A DNA stretch of 64,000 nt from Euglena gracilis (GCA_039621445.1 CP154954.1:75342634-75406633); one strand, 5' to 3'; shown: positions 43,561 to 52,340, counted from the first letter of the stretch. Notes: generated by a model from the letters alone, not told the origin. A program made the numbers and translations.

Positions 43561-44370
43561 TGCCCGCAGGCAGCCCACGTTCGCAGTGATTCACATAGGT
43601 CAACGCTGCATCCGCTCCATACTGCGACACCCCCACTGCCCACATGCCCGCACTGCCTCTTCCGTGGGAGCCTGCGCACCTGCGGTGACGTTCACCGGCA
43701 GCCGGGGCCCGCTCAGCACAATCTGGGCAGAGGGAGCATGCTGACCTGCGGCGACGTCGAGGAGAACCCCGGGCCCGCCGGGCGCAAGCGAACCATGGAC
43801 CCCCAGTCAGCGCGCACAGCCGTTATGGAAGTACCCGCAGGGCCCCAAGCTCACGATTTGGCCCACCCAAGTGACACAGGCAGCACAGCCCTGGTTCTCG
43901 ACCCACAAGGCAATGCCCACGACCTGCGCCACACTGTCGCCCCGCGCCTTATCATCCGTCCTGCACCACAAAGCATCCAGACTATCCCAGCGCACCGAGC
44001 TCGGACGGTACTGCACGTTCCGGCTGTGGCACAACGTGTGGTCACTGAAACACTGACAGACCTTGTTGAGGAATACGTCTCCAAACCAACCCCCAACACC
44101 CTCGTCGCTGTCCTCTGCTTCCCTAAACTGGTCCTGCGCTGCCTCCCCGGACGAGGGCGCGAGGCTGCTGAAGACACCGCCTCCGCCATCCAAAGGCGTG
44201 ACCGCCTGTTTCGGCATGGCGCCTACACAACCCTGCTACAAGAACTCACGCAGTCGGAGCCCACCAACCCACCAGGGATCATTGAGACACGGGCCGCCAA
44301 GAAGGCCCGCACCGACGCAATGTCCGTGCCCGACGCCATCCCACCGTACGGCGTGCTCGCATCCTGGTAG
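43447..44370 (+). CDS. N-terminal part of a non-LTR retrotransposon protein with a 2A peptide
   Basis: A 308-codon frame from ATG at 43447 to TAG at 44370. The first 109 residues are basic (SRRKRRKKTFK) with a few Cys/His. They end in a canonical 2A motif, LTCGDVEENPGP, where ribosomes release the upstream chain between the last Gly and Pro (after base 43773). A second, degenerate motif TCGDVHRQPGP lies about 20 codons upstream. The segment after 2A starts PAGRKRTMDPQ and has FPKLVLRCLPGRG followed by RRDRLFRHGAYTTLLQEL, which resembles the region before reverse transcriptase in LINE proteins. No AP-endonuclease is visible between 2A and the RT. The frame ends in a shift into the RT frame near 44350, so the copy is broken unless the assembly is wrong. 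Confidence 0.7.
   Translation: MSKTVVFFSRRKRRKKTFKTASNCRNGLLFVKKTLAPHCPQAAHVRSDSHRSTLHPLHTATPPLPTCPHCLFRGSLRTCGDVHRQPGPAQHNLGRGSMLTCGDVEENPGPAGRKRTMDPQSARTAVMEVPAGPQAHDLAHPSDTGSTALVLDPQGNAHDLRHTVAPRLIIRPAPQSIQTIPAHRARTVLHVPAVAQRVVTETLTDLVEEYVSKPTPNTLVAVLCFPKLVLRCLPGRGREAAEDTASAIQRRDRLFRHGAYTTLLQELTQSEPTNPPGIIETRAAKKARTDAMSVPDAIPPYGVLASW
43693..43776 (+). other. Tandem 2A recoding motifs
   Basis: A degenerate 2A-like TCGDVHRQPGP (Glu and Asn of the consensus replaced by His and Gln) is followed by a perfect-consensus GDVEENPGP (43750-43776). The D(V/I)ExNPGP consensus is well established for co-translational separation in viruses and in some retrotransposons. The upstream copy is predicted to be inactive. 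Confidence 0.85.
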
Positions 44371-45414
44371 GCGAAGGCGCACCCGCCAAGGCGCTACAGG
44401 TCTTGCTCTCCGATGGAACGCACCGCGCTTCTGATCCCGCCGTTTGGGCCAAGCTGCAAGACCTGCACCCCGCTGGCTGCCCTGTTCACCTCAACTCACT
44501 GCCCCTGGCACCCCCGTTCCCGGAAGGCGAGAGCATTCGCTGGCAGGATCTGCTCCGCGAGGCTATACTCCGTATGCCACGCACCTCGGCACCGGGCCCC
44601 TCCGGCCTTCGACCATGCCATCTGCAAGACGCAATCCGGCGCGCGGGGAACGGCGCCCGCCTTATGTCGGCCCTCGCTAAACTCGCACAAGCCTGGGTCA
44701 CCGGCGCACTGCCCCAGGAGCATGCTGCCTGGTGGTGCTCTGCCAACCTCACACCTGTTCGAAAAAAGGATGACGGTGTCCGCCCCATAGCTGTCGGGAG
44801 ACCCTTCGTCGCCTTGTGGGGAAAGCACACCTTCGCACCAGCGCGGCTAAAACAGAGGTCGCCAAACTCGCCTTAGGCCGGCGTCGGCCTACCCAACGCG
44901 GCCGAATCGATTGCGATCGGCGTGCAAAACCTGTTGCGCAAACTCGACCCCCGCGGGAACTGGGCCATGCTCCAAGTGGACTTGAAAACGCCTTCAACTG
45001 CTTGGACCGCACGGTCCTCCTGCAAGAGGCACTCACAAGAACGCCCAGCCTCTTCAACTACTTACGCTTTGCCTACGGGCAGCCGGCCCCACTCTTCTGT
45101 GACGGACGCGTCCTGCCCTCCAGCAGGGGCACGCACCAAGGCTGCCCACTGGGGCCCGTGGGCTTTGCCGTGGGACTGCAGACCCTGGTGGAAACAGTCC
45201 GACAACACACCGAATTGCTATGGTCAGTCTGGTACCTTGACGATGGGGTACTCATCGGGGACCCAGCCGCGCTGCAGGAGTGTCTACTTTACCTTCAAAG
45301 CGAAGGCCAACTAAACCTGGCCAAGTGCGTCCTCTGGGGACCATCGGCACACCTGCTGCCCTGCAAGGACCACGTCCAACTCGTCCCTTGGACTGAAGGC
45401 TCAGGGGTCACCAG
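44340..45414 (+). pseudogene. Reverse transcriptase domain of the same LINE, frameshifted
   Basis: The RT copies the element's RNA into DNA at the target. The frame from about 44403 carries a linker (LSDGTHRASDPAVWAKLQDL), the fingers motif TSAPGPSGLRPCHLQ, and VRKKDDGVRPIAVG. A change of frame near 44800 leads to RLVGKAHLRTSAAKTEVAKL-type residues. Another gives GLPNAAESIAIGVQNLLRKL and the motif A Asp in LQVDLK; a third gives ENAFNCLDR. The last 450 bases are open: GTHQGCPLGP (motif B) and the catalytic WYLDDG at 45230-45247. It then breaks off at TSVG, where the duplicated tail begins. At least three frameshifts make it non-functional as assembled. Confidence 0.88.
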
Positions 45415-46600
45415 TGTGGGCCTCGTCTTTTATCAGTCGTTTAAAACACCGTTTTAAGTTAGTTTAAAACCGTCGTCGAAAATCAAAAAGACGGGTTTTC
45501 GACAGTATGGAAAAAGACATAGGGGAATGGACGTCTTGCCGGCTAAGGAAGGCCATCCCAGCGGTTGCCCTGCGGAGCTTGCTTCACAAACTTCCGGTGT
45601 TGAAACGACTGTCACTGGCACAGTCCTGGAGCTAGAAAATTTTGCGTTCGCAGTTAGGAAGGAGTCCAGCCGAACCCGTCATCATGTTCAACAAAGAAGT
45701 CTTTGGTGCAAATATTTTCTTCCCAACTTTCTTCATATTTCTCTTCCCACCAGCTTGAAATCCCAGTTTTTTCTTCCAAAAAAAAGTATTCTCACCGAAA
45801 ATCCCCTGGCACCCAGGCTCTTCAGGGAGGGGGTAAACCCACCGTTCACCATGCCACAAAAAATTGGCGCCGCTAGGAATACGTAAAGCGCTTGTGGGGG
45901 GGGGGGTTGGAACCCCCAGGTTCAGGGGATTCCCGTACAGCCCTGCCTGACACTGGGGGGGGGGTGCCAGTTTTCAGACCATAGAAAACTCTTTTGACAG
46001 ACAAATATTCCGGAAGGCAAAAGCTACAAACACAAGCAAAGATGAAACCAAAAATGAAAGTGCGCAATTAACAACAACAGAGTCCCGTGTATCTTCTGCA
46101 AAACACCACACGACCCTGACAACCGCTGCCAACATTCTTTCGAACTTCTTTGACTAAACTTCACATTCTGCGCGTAGAACCTGTGAGTGGAAGAATCATA
46201 CATGAAAACACAACATGGATGATGGACAAATGGGACGGAAAAAAAACATTGGTAAATCCAGAATCCAAAATTCCAGAATGAAGCCACATGTCCTAAAATT
46301 AAAAGCAGACAATGCCAGGTGAAAACACTCCCAAAATACAGGTCAAAGACAGAGCTGCAGCAAGTGTTCTTTGTGAAATGGAAGCAAAAGTTCCTTCATG
46401 TAAAACACCACCAGAAAACCATGTGGGCCGCCAGAAAATGGTAGAAAAACAGAACACACAATAGAAGACCTGCCACACAAGAGGGTGGCACTTAAAATTG
46501 TCACCCAGCGGAGCGTACTTAAAAAAAGGCAAATTTTTGAAAGTGGTCCAGATGCACCAGAAAAGACCAGGAGAACAATTCTTCAAAAGTCACCTTCACA
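45415..46600 (+). repeat. 1.19 kb duplicated tail, copy 2
   Basis: It matches 36173-37361 from GTGTGGGCCTC to CAAAAGTCAC. The internal G-tract insertion is present here too (45893-45970), so it predates the duplication. The Cys-motif frame is interrupted. It follows a truncated RT at the same nucleotide at which copy 1 follows different coding sequence. Confidence 0.9.
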
Positions 46601-46606
46601 TCCATC

Positions 46607-46961
46607 CGTGGCCTATACCATAACTCTGTTCCAGGAGGCGAGCTTGGTCTCGGGCGGGCATTCGATCGAGCAGGGCGTCTACAGTTACTTTGGTTATTTC
46701 TTTCTGCCGCCATCTCTGCGAGGTGCTCGCACAGCTGCACTGTGTCTTTTCCACACCGATGGCCATTGAAGAATTGCCTGCCCTGCTTATGCCAGCCAGC
46801 CAGACGCCACCGCAGGCGAAGCTGCTATCGACGACCTCTGCTCCCTTCTGGGCCCAAACCACCCGGAGAGCCAACACCTACGCAACCCGGCTTTGACAGC
46901 TTGTGCCTCCGGCAACGACAGCGGCCTGGGAGACCGAGGGAACCCGGACGCCACACCCCCC
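46607..46961 (-). pseudogene. Minus-strand LINE fragment, region after the RT (distal part)
   Basis: On the minus strand the frame runs from CGVRVPSVSQAAVVAGGT to VTVDALLDRMPARDQARLLE and QSYGIGHGWM. This fits the part of LINE proteins downstream of RT where RLLSQS...AW-type motifs occur; the plus-strand copy at 49.9 kb has FQSRCQPHAMAW at the corresponding place. It is separated from its upstream half by MITE copy C and contains one stop. Confidence 0.7.
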
Positions 46962-47582
46962 GGAGGCTGGGCGCGCCGCTCCGGGGGGGGGGGGCTCCGG
47001 GACCCCCCCCTCCCCCCCCCCTGCGCGGCCCCTGCGCGGCCGCACGCAGTAAGAAAAACGGCACTCCCCTTTCCGCTATTGTGTGGTGCTCAATTTTTTT
47101 GACTTGTTGAATATATATTTTTTTTTCAATGTTGATTTTATGATTTGACGGTGCGCGCCAACCGGTCCTAGTTTGGCTCCATGGTCTGCTTCCATTGGCA
47201 TCCACGGCAGAATGGGGTTTTGCGGGCGCCCCCCCCTGGACACCCCCCTCCCACCACTGTGCCTAGCATAGCCAAGAAATTTTTTTTTGTGATTTCCACT
47301 TTTTTGAGGCCCAGAAAATGACCAAAAATGACCATTTTCGGACATGAAATGGCAAATTTGGGGGCCGCGCTCTCTGCGCGCGGCCAAAAAAGCACTTTTT
47401 GGGTCAAAAATGGCCCAAAAATGGCGAAAAATGACCACTTTTTGACCCGAAAAACCCCGATTTTAGCATGCGCGGGCGCCCTCGGGCCCCCCTCCCCCCC
47501 CTCCCCCCCCCGCGCGCGGCCGCCCGCGCGGCCGCTCGCCCCCCCCCCCCCCCCCCAGCCCCCCCCACTGTGCCTAGCCTCC
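46962..47582 (+). mobile_element. GGAGGCTAGG-family MITE, copy C, with an internal insertion
   Basis: The left end is GGAGGCTGGGCGCGCCGC and the right end GTGCCTAGCCTCC. Flanking trinucleotides CCC and CTC match at two of three positions. It is longer than the other copies because about 190 bases of unrelated sequence (about 47045-47235) lie inside its left C-rich block. It interrupts a minus-strand LINE frame between ...AALPLAHEG and CGVRVPSVSQ. Confidence 0.85.
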
Positions 47583-47907
47583 CTCGTGCGCCAAGGGCAA
47601 GGCAGCCTGCATTCGTTGATCAGGGGTGAGCGCTCTGCCGAGGATGTCCTCGAAGGCTCCGAGGATGCTCTCACTGCATCTGCTGACACTTTCTTGGGAG
47701 GCATATGAGTCCGAGGCGCGAAGCGGATGATTGACGCGGCAGCCATTCAGGCAGGCACGCAGCAGATGGTGAGCCAGCTATGGGTCTGTGACGGAGGTGA
47801 CGAGGTCTGTTGCACGCACGATTTGGCTTGCGCCCATGCGGCCGCTGTTCAGGTGCTGGTGGCGGGAAAGTCCACTGGGCAGCCCAGGACCGTGACCCCA
47901 AGGGTGG
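47583..47907 (-). pseudogene. Minus-strand LINE fragment, region after the RT (proximal part)
   Basis: The minus-strand frame reads HHLLRACLNGCRVNHPLRAS, then ILGRALTPDQRMQAALPLAH. The AALPL...GG(L)G motif is typical of the thumb/connection region of LINE proteins. Upstream the frame breaks and joins the 5' region copy without any RT core, so this copy has a large internal deletion. Confidence 0.72.
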
Positions 47908-48230
47908 TGCCAAAGTCTTTTTTACGAATAAAAGACCATTCCGACAATTCGACGCCGTCTTACCACCCCCCCCCCCCTTTATTGTCCCACCGACCTGCCC
48001 CCGGGAGGCCCGACCGGAGAATAAAAGGGGGGGGGGCAAAAAAGGGGGCCCAAAGGAATTTCATAAGAAAAAAAAAAAAAACCCCCCGTCGGCCGGGGCC
48101 CAGGGACAATAAAGGGGGGGGGACAATAAAGGGGGGGGGGGGTGGTAAACGTCTTTTTCCGTCTTTTTCTTCGGGAAAAAAACACGACAGCTTTAAACAT
48201 TCGCGGCGATCGCGGACGGAAGGATTTCCT
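47908..48230 (-). repeat. Inverted copy of the LINE 5' region, split by a MITE
   Basis: It matches 43425-43556 in reverse orientation. The two halves meet at TTA/AAACGTC, exactly where the 183-bp MITE (47963-48145) sits. Confidence 0.88.
47963..48145. mobile_element. 183-bp MITE, TTTATTGTCCC family, with empty site known
   Basis: The ends are CCACC plus C tract plus TTTATTGTCCC and its inverse. TA lies on each side (47961-47962, 48146-48147). The uninterrupted homologue at 43485-43510 has a single TA at this point, giving direct evidence for insertion with TA duplication. It is closely similar to 26702-26877. Confidence 0.95.
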
Positions 48231-48499
48231 ACTTGGGAGCAAAACTGGTGTGCCGCCAAAAAAAAACAGAGCCTACACGCCAGGCGAAAGGTATCCGCCC
48301 AACGAGGCGACAAAGGGGAGTGGAGCCGGCTAAAGCAACACACACGCAAAGGGTAGCCCGCCCGCCCTGGACTCCACAAGGTGAGAAGAGAGTGCACGCG
48401 CGACCCAGCAAGCCGGCTATAGCCCCTATATAAAAAAACTGGGGTGTTCTCCCCCTTGATTTTCGTTGTTTTTCTTTGTCTGGAACTCAGAATCCAACT

Positions 48500-49120
48500 A
48501 TTTAAAGGATAAGGAATTTACTGATGCAGTATTTATTGAACATCAAAGCAGGTATGTCCCACTGGTGCCCAACCCCGCTACGCACACCCTCATTGAACCA
48601 GCAGACTACTGCCTTGGTCTGAAATGGTGGCTAGGGGTCTTGGAGGACTGCGAGGGCAAGTGCGCTGGGTGCCAGTCCACCACGGACATTTTTTTATGGA
48701 GACCACAATCTCTGCTGCATTCGCAATAACTTCGCCAACCGCCACCACGCCGTTCAAGACGCCCTCTTCAACATTTTGTCTTGCTTGTTGGCAAGAGGGA
48801 AAGCCCACAGCAGTGGATACACGGATGGCAGCACGCAGAACAGACAACCACACGCGAGCGCTGGCGCACGTTCCTCAAGAGGCGCGAAACAACCAAACAC
48901 CTAAAATACGACATCCCCTGCCGCAACGGAGGCTGGTCCTTTGCCACTCTGGCTTTTGGCACCTGGGGGGGACTGGGACCGGAAAGCGCGAAACTGTTGG
49001 CGCGAATGTTAAAAAGAAGCACGGCATGGGACGACGGGCAAATCCGAAGCACCCACCAGGCTGAATACTATCAGCTGGCTCAACTCTTTGAGGGTCTGCG
49101 TGATGGCTTGGTGGTGCATG
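48500..49120 (+). pseudogene. C-terminal LINE fragment: zinc motif and endonuclease-like end
   Basis: The first frame ends CEGKCAGCQSTTDIF. After a T7 run (about 48690) the frame shifts to GDHNLCCIRNNFANRHHAVQ and DALFNIL. After another shift come ERWRTFLKRRETTKHLKYD and GGWSFATLAFGTWGGLGPES. This is the same order as at 49860-50590: a CxxC...GDHxxCC zinc motif, an RRH-type motif, then KYD...GW...GGxGxE. These are C-terminal features of LINEs that carry a restriction-like endonuclease. The acidic active-site segment is missing or unreadable here. Confidence 0.72.
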
Positions 49121-49165
49121 GGAGATCAGGCAGTAGACTTGGTCATTTTGACCCCCTCCCCCCTG

Positions 49166-49465
49166 TGGTGAAGTTCACCGTTTGAAAGTTCACCGGGGGG
49201 TCCCGGACCCCCTCCCCCCCCTCTGCCTAACCCATCGGTGAACTTCACTGGTGAAGTTCACCAAGAGAGCACTTTTTGGCCACCGGTGAACTTCACCGTT
49301 TTGATGGTTGGGGGTGAAATTTTCATGGGTGAAATTTTGCTCCTTTCCTCTCAAAATGTCATTTTGAGGTTGATGCTTCATGGAATTTTATCGAAATTTT
49401 CGAAAACTTGCCCAAAATGTCATTTTTTGGCCATTTTTGAACTTCACCGGTGAACTTCACCGCCG
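49166..49465. repeat. Palindromic GGTGAAGTTCACC repeats
   Basis: GGTGAAGTTCACC or CGGTGAACTTCACCG occurs at about 49168, 49230, 49248, 49283, 49439 and 49450, in alternating orientation, with a C/G palindrome near 49195-49225. It looks like a short element with palindromic ends, inserted just after the LINE fragment. No coding. Confidence 0.75.
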
Positions 49466-49479
49466 AAGCGCCTAGGGGT

Positions 49480-49850
49480 GAGCATGGCCGCGGGACAAAG
49501 GCGATCCATGAAAAGTGGTTATAGTGGCCCCGAATCCCGAGGGTGGCATGGTGGCTGGAGATCTGGGTGACCCTCGCGATCCCTGCTCCATCTCACCCGG
49601 TCAGGGGAAACGTCGAGCAGGAGCGTGCGGCAGGAGCGTCGTGTGGTGTGGGGTGCCCTTGGGGCCTTGACCAACCCCATTCCAAACGTTCGGGTGCCCG
49701 TTTGGCTATGAATAACCCGACTTGTCGCTCCAAGTGCCCTTGTGGCCTCGACCAGCTTGGCCTGCTCCGTGGACCCGAGACCAAGTGCCATGGAAAGGTT
49801 CCAGCCTAGGAGTGCAACCGGCCTATAGGGTGGGAGGAGCTCCAAAGGAA
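49480..49850. other. No gene recognised
   Basis: GC-moderate DNA with a 108-codon minus-strand frame of unremarkable composition. It could be retroelement coding; no motif recognised. Confidence 0.35.
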
Positions 49851-49859
49851 TAAGCGTGA

Positions 49860-50600
49860 TTCAGGCAGTGCAAATCCCCCACACTGCCCAAAAATGGTGG
49901 AACTCTCAGTTCACTACTGCAAGGCAAACAAAGGCCCTGCCACCGATGGAACAGTTACGTTTCCAAAGTCGGTGCCAACCACACGCAATGGCTTGGGCAG
50001 CGGCAGTACCTAGCACTGCAAAACAGACTCTCTTGCCATTTGCCGAATTTCGGTGCCTCTTGCGGTGGAATGTTGGAATGGCTCTCACCGAACCTGCAAA
50101 CAACACCACCTTGCCCAAAATGCCATGGTCAACTTGATGTCTCTGGTCACCACTTGCTCTGCTGCAAATACAACAATCTTACCCGGCGGCATGCAGCAAT
50201 TCAGGACTACTTGACATCCCTGGCTCAGCGAGCAGGTTTCCAAGCAAAGAAGGAGCAACGTGCTGACGACAATTCCCGGCTAGGGGATGTTTTTATTCCA
50301 CGGCTGGACAGTGATGGCCCGGTCTCAAGCCTCTCAACTGTAGGCTTGGCAAGAAAGACAAGAAAAGGACAAACATCGCAAATATGATGCCGCTTGTGCA
50401 CGCCGCGGTTGGAGGCTCACAGCCTTTGTCTTGGATTTTTTTGGCGGAATGGGCCAAGAAGGCCGCACGTTGATGTCCACCCTCCTGAAAGCTCTCTTGG
50501 GCCAACAGGAGGGGTGGCTCCAACGGCAAGTAGAAGCAGGTGTATGGCAAGAAGGGCTGTCCCTTTGCAAGAGGAAATGCACAATATCTGGTGAAGAGAA
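49860..50600 (+). pseudogene. C-terminal LINE fragment with zinc motif and restriction-like endonuclease
   Basis: The first frame has FQSRCQPHAMAWAAAVPSTA and FAEFRCLLRWNVGMALTEPA, a region downstream of the RT. A shift near 50100 leads to CPKCHGQLDVSGHHLLCC (zinc motif), NNLTRRHAAIQDYL and KKEQRADDNSRLGDVFIP, where Glu and the Asp of GDV fit a PD-(D/E)XK-type endonuclease. A second shift near 50350 gives DKHRKYDAACARRGWRLTAF and DFFGGMGQEGRTLMSTLLKA. The domain nicks target DNA for target-primed reverse transcription in R2/R4-like LINEs. Two frameshifts break it. It may be the 3' part of the same family as the 2A-bearing copy, but no single copy here spans both. Confidence 0.78.
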
Positions 50601-50936
50601 TGAGTTCCAACTCTTTGTGTCTGTCACCACAACTGGCATTCCAAATTTTTCTAGGGGGGGAAATTATTCAGCTGTTTTTTGGACCACACCAGGATTCCGA
50701 AAATTGGCCAAAAATGGGGGGAGGAAATTATTCGGGGGGTGGGGGAAGATCGGGGTGACGCTGTAGTATGGAAGACGTATTTTCCTTCGGTGGACCTATT
50801 GGACGTCGTGAAGATTTGCGTTCCTCTCGGGTATGCGACGAGTATATTTTTTAATTCATGATTTTTTCGGAAGGACTCGGTACTCGTCAACGTATTTGGA
50901 AAAAAATGGAGATCCCCTGCGCTTGCCCCCCCCCAC

Positions 50937-51466
50937 CAAAAACTGGCCAGCACCCGTGGCCCAAAACTGGCAAGCACCCGTGGCCCAAAACTGGCCACCA
51001 CCTGTCGCCAAAAACTGGCCGGCACGTGTGGTCCAAAACTGGCCAGCACGTGTGGCCCAAAACTGGCCAGCACATGTGGCCTAAAACTGGCCACCACCCG
51101 TGGCCTAAAACTGGTCAGCACGTGTGGCCTAAAGCTAGCCACCACCTGTGGCCCAAAACTGGCCACCACCCGTGGCCCAAAACTGGCCTCCACCTGTGGT
51201 GGCCAGTTTTGGGCCCAAAACTGGCCACCACAGGTGGAGGCCAGTTTTGGGCCACGGGTGCGCCACAAGTGCTGGCCAAAAACTGGCCAGCACTTGTGGC
51301 CCAAAAAACTGGCCAGCACTTGTGGCCCAAAACTGGCCAGCACCTGTGGCCAAAAACTGGCCACCACCTGTGGCCCAAAACTGGCCAGCACCTGTGGCCA
51401 AAAACTGGCCACCACCATCTGTGGCCCAAAACTGGCCCCACCCGTGGCCCAAAATTGGCCACCAAA
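50937..51466. repeat. 24-bp minisatellite with a central inversion
   Basis: About 20 units of a 24-bp repeat such as CTGGCCACCACCTGTGGCCC plus AAAA run for 530 bases. Near 51190-51245 the direction flips, giving a palindrome around GGGCCCAAAACTGGCC. Some 23- and 26-27-bp variants occur. The Trp/Pro-rich and Gly/Pro/Ser-rich frames on both strands are artefacts. Confidence 0.95.
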
Positions 51467-51654
51467 ACAACAAATCAGAATGCACCAGATTACCATTTCA
51501 AAAACAAAACGGACAGACAAACAAAAACCTTCAAGATCCTAGTCACGGCAATCACAGCGGAATCAGAAAATACACGCATTGTCTCTGATGGCTGCAATAA
51601 AAACAAAATGGAGCAGTTTTGCAGGGACATACTCAGGCATAGGTGTCACAAGGG

Positions 51655-51730
51655 AGGGTCGGGGGGGGGGGGGGGGGGCGGCCGCCCCCCCGGGATTTTG
51701 GAAAGAAAAAATTTTTTTGCAGCATGAATG
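51655..51730. repeat. C-tract repeat piece
   Basis: A long G tract, CGGCCGCC, then GATTTTGGAAAGAAAAAATT. An inverse relative lies at 34600-34650. Confidence 0.55.
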
Positions 51731-51761
51731 TGATATTTTTCTTTGTAATGCCATGTTCAAT

Positions 51762-52214
51762 GGGGGCTAGGCGCGCCGCTCGGGGGGGTCCGGGACCCCC
51801 CCCCTCCCCCCCCCCCTGCGCGGCCCCTGCGCGGCCGCCCGCGCGGCCGCCCGCGCGGCCGCCCGCGCGGCCGCCCGCGCGGCCGCTGGACCCCCCCACT
51901 GTGCAAGAAAATTTTTTTTGTGAAAAAATCGCCACTTTTTTGAGGCCCAAAAATGACCAAAAATGACCATTTTCGGACATGAAATGGCAAATTTGGGGGC
52001 CGCGCTCTCCGCGCGCGGCCAAAAAAAGTACTTTTTGGGTCAAAAATGGCCCAAGAATGGCAAAAAATGACCACTTTTTGGACCCAAAAATCACCGATTT
52101 TAGGATGCGCGCCGCCCTCGGACCCCCCTCCCCCCCCGCACCCCCGCGCGGCCACCCGCGCATCCACTCACCCCCCCCCCGCAGCCCCCCCCCCCCCCGC
52201 TGTGCCTAGCCTCC
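51762..52214 (+). mobile_element. GGAGGCTAGG-family MITE, copy D
   Basis: The ends GGGGGCTAGGC and GCCTAGCCTCC lie between matching AAT trinucleotides (51759-51761, 52215-52217). Its left C-rich block contains five GCGCGGCCGCCC-type units. The middle matches copies A, B, C and E. Confidence 0.92.
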
Positions 52215-52227
52215 AATGGTTCAAAGG

Positions 52228-52340
52228 GCGTTACCGTCTCGGCTGCCTTCGGCAGCCACCTTGCCAGTTAAAAGCACATTTTTGGAGAATGAAATTGCAA
52301 AATCCATTACCGTCTTGGCCGCCTTTGGCGGCCGAAATAA
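52228..52340. repeat. Two TTACCGTCT hairpins
   Basis: GTTACCGTCTCGGCTGCC with its inverse GGCAGCC (52231-52258) and ATTACCGTCTTGGCCGCC with GGCGGCC (52307-52334) belong to the hairpin motif also seen at 29947, 33412 and 33705. Confidence 0.65.

Noticed and set aside
49480-49850. rRNA or other structural RNA in the GC-moderate stretch
   Set aside because: No recognisable rRNA core sequence or extended pairing was found.
50651-51727. Two 289-codon frames, one on each strand
   Set aside because: Both are Gly/Pro/Trp/Ser repeats generated by the 24-bp minisatellite and its inverted unit.
33910-52214. Ala/Arg/Pro-rich frames over G/C-rich blocks
   Set aside because: They coincide with the GGAGGCTAGG MITE copies and occur in several frames and both strands.
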